Below are positions 52,749 to 60,406 of a stretch of DNA of 64,000 bases, one piece after another (position 1 is the stretch's first letter; each line of letters starts with the position of its first letter). The stretch comes from JACCSI01 sp035575715. GTDB taxonomy: Bacteria; Acidobacteriota; Vicinamibacteria; Vicinamibacterales; UBA2999. The notes under the pieces were generated by a model. The model searched no databases. It had not been told where the DNA came from and saw only the letters and a program-made list of their open reading frames with translations. A program made the position numbers and the translations under genes. Location: positions 1 through 64,000 of the forward strand of contig DATLXN010000003.1 of assembly GCA_035575715.1 (NCBI GenBank). The letters are read 5' to 3'.

Positions 52749-53306
52749 ATGAAGACGACGTTTTTCCGGATCCTGTTGGTGTCGGTCGGCGTGTCGTTCC
52801 TTGCCGCGTCGGTTGGCAGCCGATCTGCGGCGGCGCAGGAAGCCACGTCCGCGGCCCTCGCCAAAGAACTCACCAGCATCCTGCAGCAACGCAAACTCGA
52901 TAGCGTGGCGGCGCGGCATCCCGCCGCCCCCGACCAGTTTGTCGCGGCGCTGTATTTTCCCGGCCAGTTGCTGGTGATCTCGGCCCGCTCGGTGTCGCCA
53001 CCGGTGGTCAACGAAAAACTGGTGCGTCGCGAGTTCCGCGACGTCTACATCGATTTGAACAGCGCGTCGATTCCGCAGAGTCGCGTGATGATCAGCGATG
53101 GCGGCGCCGATGGGCTGCGCGCCAAGCGCGAAGCCAACATGGCGTTCGATACGCACGACGGCGGCGGCAAGGCGACGCGCTTCGACGGCAACTGGCGCGA
53201 AGATAAGATGTCCGAGAAGGATTACATGGTGATCTTCACGCAGGCGGATGCCGCGTATGTCGCCGCGTTGCAAGCGCTCGTCGCGGAACTGAAAAAGACC
53301 TCGTAA
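52749..53306 (+). CDS. Exported protein of unknown function
   Basis: A 185-residue protein from ATG 52749 (GGGGG six bases upstream); a TTG two codons earlier is an alternative. Residues 1-30 form a signal peptide ending SAAAQ. The mature protein has DQFVAALYFPGQLLVISARS, RREFRDVYIDLNSAS and MISDGGADGLRAKRE, with a C-terminal helix (AYVAALQALVAELKK). I recognise no family. It is the last gene of the uvrB-Mla run and is convergent with the kinase at 53316. Confidence 0.75.
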   Translation: MKTTFFRILLVSVGVSFLAASVGSRSAAAQEATSAALAKELTSILQQRKLDSVAARHPAAPDQFVAALYFPGQLLVISARSVSPPVVNEKLVRREFRDVYIDLNSASIPQSRVMISDGGADGLRAKREANMAFDTHDGGGKATRFDGNWREDKMSEKDYMVIFTQADAAYVAALQALVAELKKTS

Positions 53307-53315
53307 GGCGTGCCG

Positions 53316-55178
53316 CTAACGGTTCTCAGCCTGCGGCCCCGTCCGCCCTGCCCGCGCCAAATCCCGCACGACCTGCCCGACTTCGGCAGGCTCCACCGGC
53401 TTCGACAAGTAGGCGTCGAAGCCGGCGGCCAACACCCGCTGTTCGGCCTGCTCCCCGCCGTAGGCGGTCAAAGCGATGATGGGCAGGGTCTGTAGTCGTG
53501 GATCGCCGTGGTGGCGGCAGTATTCCAGCAGACCGAAGCCGTCTTCAATCGGCATCGCCAGGTCGGTGATCAGCACATCGGGCAGGCTCACGGCAAGCGC
53601 CTGGCGCGCCTCTTCAACCGAAGCGGCGGTGCGAACGGTGGCACCGTGGGCCTCGAGCATGGTGGCGAGCACTTGGCGTGTGTCTTCGTTGTCGTCAACG
53701 ACCACGACCTCATGCCCCGCCAAATCAGACCATCGTTGCGGCATCGGCGAAGGCTCCTCAGGAACGGCAAGCTGCGGCGCGGACTCATGGCGCGGCAAGC
53801 GAATCGAAAACGTCGCCCCGGCGCCGTCGCCCGGGCTGTCTGCGTGAATCGACCCGCCACTCAACTCCGTCAAGTGACGGGCAATAGCCAAGCCTAGACC
53901 AAGTCCGCCCTGGCTGCGCGTCGGCGAGCCGTCGGCCTGGCGGAACGGCTGAAAGACGTAGGGCAGGAAATCGGGACTGATGCCGCGGCCATTGTCCGTC
54001 ACCGCGACGCAATATTCGTGGTGCAGGTCGGCAATGCTGATTTTGATTGTGCCGCCCTGCGGCGTGAACTTGACCGCGTTGGAGAGCAGGTTCCAAATGA
54101 CCTGGCGCAGCCGATCGGGATCGCCGACAAACGGCGCGCTGCCGGGTAACACAGTCTCGATGGCGATCCGTTTAGCCTTTGCCGACGGCAGAACCACATC
54201 GACCGCGGAGCGGGTGATCGCCACCAGGTCGGCCGGCCGCAGCTCGAGGCGCAACTTGCCGGTAATGATCCGCGACACGTCGAGGATGTCTTCGATCAGT
54301 CGCGCCTGCAGGCGAGCATTCCGATCGATCGCGTCAACGGCCTGTTGGGTGATCTGCACGGATAACTCGGGGCTGCGCAGCACGTGCGACCAGCCGAGCA
54401 TGGCATTGAGCGGCGTCCGCAATTCGTGGGAGACGGTCGCCAGGAATTCGTCTTTGAGTCGGAGTGCGTTTTGCAGCTCGTTGTCGCGGGTTTGGATCTG
54501 CGACAGCATGTCGTTGACCGCATCGGCGACAGCGCCGACTTCGTCATCTTCATACTTGGTCACCCGGTGCGCGTAATCGCGGTCGGCGGTGACCGCTTCG
54601 ACGGTGCTGGCCAGTTGCTGCAGCGGCTCGGTTAACTGCCGCAGCAAGAGCGCCATCAGGCCGCCGGCGGCTGCTGCCGATAACAGCAGGACCAGACCGG
54701 TGGTGAACATCTGCCGTTGCATTCGCGCGGTGACTGGATTCAGATTGTTACGAATCGCCAGCGTGCCGATCCGTTGCCCTCTGGGCGTCACGACCGCGGT
54801 GGTACCGAGCAGGCCCTCGTCGTCGAACGCCGCGCCGTCAGGAGAGGGCGCGGCGGGGCACCTCCCGGTCGTGACATGGCTGGCGAACAAACGCCCGGCC
54901 GGGTCATAGAGACACGCATGCTCGAACCCTTGCGGCGCGCCTAACGACCGCAGCGTTTCAATGGCGGCGTCGACGTCGGTGAACGAGAGCGCCGCGGCAA
55001 TATCGAACGACACGATGCGCGCGTAGGTTTCAAGGTTGGTGACCAGGCGTGCGCGTGCCGCGCTCCGCTCGGAAATCACCAGCGCGACACCAGCGGCGAC
55101 CTGTGCCGACACCACAATCACCAAGGCGATCAGCGTCATCCTGCGGCGCAACGACCGGTCCCTTGTCAGTGGCTTCAT
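53316..55178 (-). CDS. CHASE8-type membrane hybrid histidine kinase
   Basis: A 620-residue membrane kinase. TM1 is at about 14-36. The periplasmic part (about 40-155: NLETYARIVSFDIAAALSFTDVDAAIETL, ACLYDPAGRLFA) looks like the CHASE8 domain known from the diguanylate cyclase YfiN. TM2 at about 160-180, a HAMP, HisKA with His251 (ATVSHELRTPLN), HATPase (N box WNLLSNAVKFTP, G1 VTDNGRGIS, G2 GGLGLGLAI) and a receiver (LITDLAMPIEDG) follow. It starts 2 bases after the yfiR stop, in the order receptor-YfiR-kinase. Confidence 0.9.
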   Translation of the reverse strand: MKPLTRDRSLRRRMTLIALVIVVSAQVAAGVALVISERSAARARLVTNLETYARIVSFDIAAALSFTDVDAAIETLRSLGAPQGFEHACLYDPAGRLFASHVTTGRCPAAPSPDGAAFDDEGLLGTTAVVTPRGQRIGTLAIRNNLNPVTARMQRQMFTTGLVLLLSAAAAGGLMALLLRQLTEPLQQLASTVEAVTADRDYAHRVTKYEDDEVGAVADAVNDMLSQIQTRDNELQNALRLKDEFLATVSHELRTPLNAMLGWSHVLRSPELSVQITQQAVDAIDRNARLQARLIEDILDVSRIITGKLRLELRPADLVAITRSAVDVVLPSAKAKRIAIETVLPGSAPFVGDPDRLRQVIWNLLSNAVKFTPQGGTIKISIADLHHEYCVAVTDNGRGISPDFLPYVFQPFRQADGSPTRSQGGLGLGLAIARHLTELSGGSIHADSPGDGAGATFSIRLPRHESAPQLAVPEEPSPMPQRWSDLAGHEVVVVDDNEDTRQVLATMLEAHGATVRTAASVEEARQALAVSLPDVLITDLAMPIEDGFGLLEYCRHHGDPRLQTLPIIALTAYGGEQAEQRVLAAGFDAYLSKPVEPAEVGQVVRDLARAGRTGPQAENR

Positions 55179-55180
55179 CG

Positions 55181-55723
55181 CTACTGCGCGGTGCCCTGAA
55201 TCACGATGCGCGCCAGCCGGAGTAGACGCGAACTGACCTGCAGATGGGCATTGTCAGCAGCCTGCCGATTGATTGAAAAGCGGACCTTGCCGTCTTCGAC
55301 AAACAGCTGAATGATTCCGCCGCGGCCGAGGAAGGCGCGGGTCTCACCGACCGTCAGCACCGGCCGCCTCGCCAGATCCGCGGCCGCGGCAACAAAGTGA
55401 TCGGTGACGGAGGCCGGCACGTACAACAGGTGACAGTCGCGGGCGTCGCGCACCGTTGGTGCGCTGATCAGCTCGATGCGTCCGCCGCGCCATTGTTCGC
55501 CGCCGATGACCGACTCGAGCCGCCGGCCGAACGGGTTGGTGCCAAGCACGCACAATCGAAATGGCTGCCCGGGCGGCGATGCCGGCCACTGGACGTAGCG
55601 GGCGAAATTCAGCAGGAAGGCCGCCTTGACGTCGTACTCGGACGGAGCCTGGCGCGCCCTGCCGACGACGAGGCTCACCGCCATCGCGATCACCACCGCT
55701 CCGGCCAGTCGGAGTGGGCCCAT
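55181..55723 (-). CDS. YfiR-family periplasmic protein
   Basis: A 180-residue exported protein. A signal peptide (1-23) is followed by YfiR/DUF4154 features: YDVKAAFLLNFARYVQWP, RLCVLGTNPFGRRLE, CHLLYVP and GIIQLFVEDGKVRFSINRQAADNAHLQVSSRLLRLARIV. In Pseudomonas, YfiR restrains the CHASE8 domain of YfiN in a redox-dependent way. Here it lies between a TonB receptor and a CHASE8-type hybrid kinase, so a similar control of the kinase is likely. It overlaps the receptor stop by one base (TAATG). Confidence 0.88.
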   Translation of the reverse strand: MGPLRLAGAVVIAMAVSLVVGRARQAPSEYDVKAAFLLNFARYVQWPASPPGQPFRLCVLGTNPFGRRLESVIGGEQWRGGRIELISAPTVRDARDCHLLYVPASVTDHFVAAAADLARRPVLTVGETRAFLGRGGIIQLFVEDGKVRFSINRQAADNAHLQVSSRLLRLARIVIQGTAQ

Positions 55724-57651
55724 TAGAACGCGAGGGTCGCCCGCGTGAACAGCGCGCGCTCGAACTGCGTGCGCCGCTGCTGCGATGAAGGGGAGAACTC
55801 GAGGTGATGTTGCTGAAGCAGGTCGCGGCCGATCAGGGCAATCTCGACGTTTTCAGTGGCGCGCCAGCCAAGCCGGAAGCCCGCCTCGGTATACGCCGGT
55901 GTTCCGGGATGGGGCAGCGTCGAGACGTGGCGCCCCCACACATCGAATTCGAGACGGCGCGGCAGATCGAGCCGGCTTTGCAACCATACCTGGTGCGCCG
56001 GGTCGATGGCCTCGTTGAGCCCTCCCGTCACGTCCCGACTGGAGGCATCGAGCGACAACGTGTTCTTCAGATAGGCGTACGAACCGGTGAAACGCGACCA
56101 CTTACGCGGCTGCACCGACAGCGTGAGTTCGACACCAGATGCCCTGGCGTTGAGCCCGTTGCCGAACTGGACCGGTTGCCCCGGACGGAATTCCCGCGTG
56201 CGCAACTGGTCGTAGCGATTGCGAAACACGGCGGTGTCAATGCTCGCGATGCCGCCAAATGCGGCGCGGTGTCCCGCTTCAAAGGCGATCAGTTCCTCAG
56301 ATGCGAACGCCGGATTGCCGACGATGCCAATCGCCCCGGTCGGAGTCTTGACGCGGACGTCGGTCTCGAGACGTGTCGGCAAACGCACCGCGCGTGACGC
56401 CGCGGCCCACACCATGTGGGTGGAGGTCGGCGACCACCGGACGCGCGCCGTCGGTTGAAATTCGATGCCGGTATCGTCGTTGCGCTCAATCTTGCCACCG
56501 ACGTGCGTCGTGACTTTCGGGGTCCAGCGCAATTCGTAGTGCGCGAAGAGATTCGAACGCGTCGTGGTCCGCCGGTCCGGGACGAACAACAGCAAGGGCG
56601 TCTCTTCGGTCCGATCAGCGCTCACTCGCTGGCCGCCCCCCACACTCAGGGTATGACGTGCGCCCACATCCCATCGGTACTGCAGGTCAAGGTCGAAGGT
56701 GTTCCGCGTCTCCTCAAACTGCAGTGGCGCGAGTCGCATCGTGCGGTCGTAGTAGACCAGTGCCTGGAATTCCGAATTCGCCGAGACGGCGCGCGTCCAC
56801 CGGCCGAGCAGATTGACGCCGCTATTCTCAATGTCGTCGCGACCGAAGAGGCCGGCACGCGAGATAAACGCGTCGCCCTGTAACGTGAAGGTCGACGGGC
56901 CGCCACCGAGATCCCACCGGAAGCCGCCTTGGCCAAAGCGCTGCCCGTCCTCGGCATCGGCGTTGCCGACCTTGGCATCGTCACGGTCGAAGGCTTTGGC
57001 GTAGACCCGGTAGTAGCCGTCGCCGACGTGACCGCCGTAGCGAACCCCGGCAAACCCGTTCTCCTCGATGCCGCCGCCGATCATTATCAATGTGCCCTGG
57101 GTATCGCGGGCGCGCTTGGACACGACGTTGATCACACCGTTCACGGCGTTCGAACCCCACAGCGCCGCGCCGGGACCGCGCACCACTTCGATGCGATCGA
57201 GGTCGGCGAGGATGGCGTCCTGGTTTTCCCAGAACACGCCGGAGAAGAGTGGCGAGTAGACGGTGCGCCCGTCGATCATCACCAGCATCTTGTTCGACGT
57301 ACTGCTGGCAAACCCGCGGGCAGTGATCGCCCAGGACGTCGTGGTTGAGCGAGCGGCGAACAGACCCGGCGCTGACCGCAACACTTCTGGCAATGACACC
57401 GCGCCGGAGCGCCGGATGTCTTCGTTAGTCAGGACCGTGATTGCTGTCGGCGCATTAAAGATGCGCTCTTCGCGACGGGACGGCAAGGCAACCGAGACTT
57501 CGAGCAGTTCCTCGATATCGAGTTGCTTCAGCGTGGCTACCTGGGCCTGGGCCGAAACCGTTTGCGCATCCGCCGGCGGCGATGCTGCGACGCCAAGGAG
57601 CACGAGGACAACGGCGGACCGCCATCGGAGCCGTTGGGGCACGGCCGGCAC
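55723..57651 (-). CDS. TonB-dependent outer-membrane receptor
   Basis: A 642-residue outer-membrane protein from GTG 57651; a TTG at 57681 would add ten residues. It has a signal peptide ending ADAQ, a plug domain (NAPTAITVLTNEDIRRSGAVSLPEVLRSAPGLF, VMIDGRTVYSPLFSGVFWENQ, IEVVRGPGAALWGSNAVNGVINVVSK) and a beta-barrel ending in an aromatic residue (RATLAF). It is coupled to yfiR (TAATG). Its substrate is unknown. No siderophore or vitamin genes are adjacent. Confidence 0.88.
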   Translation of the reverse strand: MPAVPQRLRWRSAVVLVLLGVAASPPADAQTVSAQAQVATLKQLDIEELLEVSVALPSRREERIFNAPTAITVLTNEDIRRSGAVSLPEVLRSAPGLFAARSTTTSWAITARGFASSTSNKMLVMIDGRTVYSPLFSGVFWENQDAILADLDRIEVVRGPGAALWGSNAVNGVINVVSKRARDTQGTLIMIGGGIEENGFAGVRYGGHVGDGYYRVYAKAFDRDDAKVGNADAEDGQRFGQGGFRWDLGGGPSTFTLQGDAFISRAGLFGRDDIENSGVNLLGRWTRAVSANSEFQALVYYDRTMRLAPLQFEETRNTFDLDLQYRWDVGARHTLSVGGGQRVSADRTEETPLLLFVPDRRTTTRSNLFAHYELRWTPKVTTHVGGKIERNDDTGIEFQPTARVRWSPTSTHMVWAAASRAVRLPTRLETDVRVKTPTGAIGIVGNPAFASEELIAFEAGHRAAFGGIASIDTAVFRNRYDQLRTREFRPGQPVQFGNGLNARASGVELTLSVQPRKWSRFTGSYAYLKNTLSLDASSRDVTGGLNEAIDPAHQVWLQSRLDLPRRLEFDVWGRHVSTLPHPGTPAYTEAGFRLGWRATENVEIALIGRDLLQQHHLEFSPSSQQRRTQFERALFTRATLAF

Positions 57652-57677
57652 GTTACCACGGTATTTGTGTCTTCTAC

Positions 57678-59519
57678 TCAACTGTGACGCTCTGATTTCA
57701 ACAGCATCGCGGCTCCACCACGGATGAGCCAGCGGCCAGCCCCGGTAAAAGGAATCGTACCGCCGCCGCCATAGGCGGGTCGCTCACTCCACCACTGCAA
57801 CGCCCAGTGGTGGTCAGGCAGCGGCGCAAACAAGGCGTCGTTCATCGGCGACAAATAATCGTCTCCACGGTTGACAACAAGGAGCCGGTGGCCCTCATCG
57901 CTCATGTACCGGATCAGGACCACCGACGGCGTGGGTGCGGAACTCTCGACCATCACCTCCGCTGTGCCGACACGATTCAAAACCGTGTCGTCGCGACGCA
58001 GCCGCAGCAAGTCGCGGTGGAGCGCCAACGCCTGATCGTGACCGGTTCGTTCCGCATCATCGAGCTTGCACTGCTCAAACACCGCCGCGTCGCTCGCAGC
58101 GGGCAGCAGGTGGCGCATCTCGACGCTCGACAGTCCGGCAAATTGCGTCAGGAACTCGAGCCGCCCTTTCTCGACAGCGGTCGCCAACTCGCCGTCGTGG
58201 TCAGCAAAGTAGGTGAATCGCTTGCTCGAGGCAAATTCCTGCCCTTGAAACAACATCGGCAGCGCCGGGCCAATCAACAACAGCGCGGTCAACGCGCGCC
58301 AGCGACCGCTATCGACGTGGTGATACAGACGCGAGCCGATCCCGGTGTTGGCGACCTGATCGTGATTCTCGAGGAAGTTGACCACGGCTGAGGGCGAGAC
58401 GCCGAGCGCGTAGTGTCCACGCGGATTGGTCTGCCACGTGTACCACTGCCCCTGGTAGAGGAAGCCATGACGGGCCATCGACGCAAACTCCGACGCGCTC
58501 CCCAGGTAGTCAGTGAAGTAGGCCTGCCGCCGCCCGGTCAAGGCGACGACTGCGGCGTGATGCCAGTCCTCGCTCCAGATCGCATCGAGGCCGTCGGGAT
58601 AGATGCCGGACCTTTTGAGCAGCCGCACGTCCTGCGGTTCACTCTCGCCGACCAGGAACACGGTGCGGTTGCCCCCCGCGGCACGCGCCGCGCGGCAAAT
58701 CGCGGAGACGACGTGTTCATGGGAGGAGTCATGAATCGCCTGCGTGGCATCGAGGCGTAATCCATCGAAGTGATAGTCGGAGATCCAGAACGCAGCATTC
58801 TCAGTCATGAACGCGCGCACATATTCTGAGCCCGGTCCGTCGTAATTGATCGAATCACCCCATTCGCCGGGCTTCCCGAGAAACGAATGACTGTATTCGC
58901 GGATGAAATTGCCAACTGGCCCGAAATGGTTATAAACGACGTCGAGAATCACCGCGATGCCGTGCGCATGCGCCTGATCGATAAATTTGCGAACGTCGTC
59001 AGGACCGCCGTAGACGCGTGTCGGGGCAAACAGATTGACACCGTCGTAGCCCCATCCGAACTGTCCGGCAAATTCGGCAATCGGCATCACTTCAATGGTG
59101 GTGATGCCGACATCAACAAGGTGGGGGAGATGTGACGCCGCCGCGGCCCACGTGCCGTCCTTGGTGAACGTGCCGATGTGCATCTCGTAGATCACGTGGC
59201 GGTGAACAGGGCCGGCGCCACGCCACTGCTGATCGGTCCACTCAAAGGCGCGACCGTCCACGACCTGCGAAGAGCCGAGTGGCCCGTCGGGCTGAAACCG
59301 CGAGGCTGGATCGGGCCGCCAGTCCGTGCCGACGCGAAACCAATAACGGTCGCCGCCGCGTGCCTCGGCCACGTCCAGGCTGAAGAATCCATCGTCGGCA
59401 CGCTGCATTGGCAGCGGCCGGTCGTCGAGTATCAGCGCCAACTCGCTTTGTGCCGGCGCCCACACGCTGAAGTGCACGCCCCCGTCATGTACTTCGGCGC
59501 CAAATCGTCCCTTACGCAT
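57678..59519 (-). CDS. treZ: Malto-oligosyltrehalose trehalohydrolase
   Basis: A 613-residue GH13 enzyme that releases trehalose from maltooligosyl-trehalose. An N-terminal beta-sandwich (FGAEVHDGGVHFSVWAP) precedes the barrel, with VYNHFGP, nucleophile Asp257 (FDGLRLDATQAI), acid/base Glu292 (FLVGESE) and the NFLENHDQVAN block. ATG 59519 overlaps the stop of the upstream membrane gene by 8 bases. The partner treY is not in the window. Confidence 0.92.
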   Translation of the reverse strand: MRKGRFGAEVHDGGVHFSVWAPAQSELALILDDRPLPMQRADDGFFSLDVAEARGGDRYWFRVGTDWRPDPASRFQPDGPLGSSQVVDGRAFEWTDQQWRGAGPVHRHVIYEMHIGTFTKDGTWAAAASHLPHLVDVGITTIEVMPIAEFAGQFGWGYDGVNLFAPTRVYGGPDDVRKFIDQAHAHGIAVILDVVYNHFGPVGNFIREYSHSFLGKPGEWGDSINYDGPGSEYVRAFMTENAAFWISDYHFDGLRLDATQAIHDSSHEHVVSAICRAARAAGGNRTVFLVGESEPQDVRLLKRSGIYPDGLDAIWSEDWHHAAVVALTGRRQAYFTDYLGSASEFASMARHGFLYQGQWYTWQTNPRGHYALGVSPSAVVNFLENHDQVANTGIGSRLYHHVDSGRWRALTALLLIGPALPMLFQGQEFASSKRFTYFADHDGELATAVEKGRLEFLTQFAGLSSVEMRHLLPAASDAAVFEQCKLDDAERTGHDQALALHRDLLRLRRDDTVLNRVGTAEVMVESSAPTPSVVLIRYMSDEGHRLLVVNRGDDYLSPMNDALFAPLPDHHWALQWWSERPAYGGGGTIPFTGAGRWLIRGGAAMLLKSERHS

Positions 59520-59910
59520 CCGTGACCTTGTCGCACAGTTCTTCTTTGAGGCTGACGTCAATGCGCTCGCTTTTGATACCGAGACGCAGACGTCCAAACA
59601 GGCTCATATAGTGATTCGCGACCCAGACCAGCGAGAAGCCGCTGATCAGATAAGCGCGCCAGTCATCGAACAGCAAACGAAAGCCGGTCAGCGCCAGCAT
59701 GCCGACGGTCACCCAGTGACTGAAGCAATACTCGCAAGTCGGCAGATAAAACAGCTTGCGGACGAAGATGCTGCGCGCCCCTTCCGTGCGCTTGACACAA
59801 AAGTCGCGCGGCTCGCGAAACACCTCCTCGTGGGTCACCGTCCACGTGATCGCCGCGATCGGCATGGCAAGGACCAGCAGGACCAGAAGGCCGTCAGGGA
59901 GTGGCGTCAT
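59512..59910 (-). CDS. Small membrane protein, DUF1360-like
   Basis: A 132-residue protein (ATG 59910; the frame extends to 59952). Three hydrophobic segments are seen: about 5-28, 60-85 and 92-108. The YLPTCEYCFSHWVTVGML part resembles the CxxCxxxW pattern of DUF1360-type proteins. Its stop overlaps the treZ start by 8 bases, so translation is coupled. Function unknown. Confidence 0.7.
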   Translation of the reverse strand: MTPLPDGLLVLLVLAMPIAAITWTVTHEEVFREPRDFCVKRTEGARSIFVRKLFYLPTCEYCFSHWVTVGMLALTGFRLLFDDWRAYLISGFSLVWVANHYMSLFGRLRLGIKSERIDVSLKEELCDKVTDA

Positions 59911-60151
59911 GCCGGCCCCGCGCTCGTGACCAATCCCAGCTGCTGACGCCAATCCGTCTGCCGTTCGGGCAGGCGCGGAAGCGCCCCTACCATTGTCGGG
60001 TCTCTGGAATCCTCATTTGTGCCGTACTTGGACGCGCCACCCCAGCAGATGCAAGCACAGTGCCTGCGCAGTTGGGTAATGGGCGTAGCAGGCAGCGGGT
60101 GAGGGTTGGCAAGGCGCTTGCTCGCGGTCGCGTATTACCTTTGGAGGATCT

Positions 60152-60403
60152 ATGAGCGCTGAGTTCGAATCCGTGTGGCTGGGCAGTGTTGCGTCACCTG
60201 CCGACCTGTTCACCGGCTTACATGCCGGCAACGGCACCGTTGCTGCCGCTGTCGATGATGACGCGGTGGCCGACGACGATGATGATGACGACGACGACGA
60301 TGACGACGATGACGACGTGGCAGACGACGAGGTGGTGGACGAGGACGATGATGATGATGATGACGACGAGGATGACGAGGACGAGGAAGTAGACGACGAC
60401 TAG
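60152..60403 (+). CDS. Poly-aspartate small protein
   Basis: An 83-residue protein with a strong GGAGG site four bases before ATG. Residues 1-35 are ordinary (SAEFESVWLGSVASPADLFT, then GLHAGNGTVAAAVDDD). Residues 36-83 are almost entirely Asp and Glu with a few Val and Ala, so the protein is very acidic. No signal peptide is seen. It stands alone on the plus strand between two carbohydrate genes on the other strand. The 241-base gap upstream (59911-60151) has no other gene. Roles such as cation binding or a nucleic-acid mimic are speculative. Confidence 0.6.
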   Translation: MSAEFESVWLGSVASPADLFTGLHAGNGTVAAAVDDDAVADDDDDDDDDDDDDDDVADDEVVDEDDDDDDDDEDDEDEEVDDD

Positions 60404-60406
60404 GCC

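Noticed and set aside
60152..60182. GTTCGAATCC string resembling a tRNA T-loop
   Set aside because: Flanking bases do not form the five-pair T stem and no acceptor or anticodon stem can be drawn around it.
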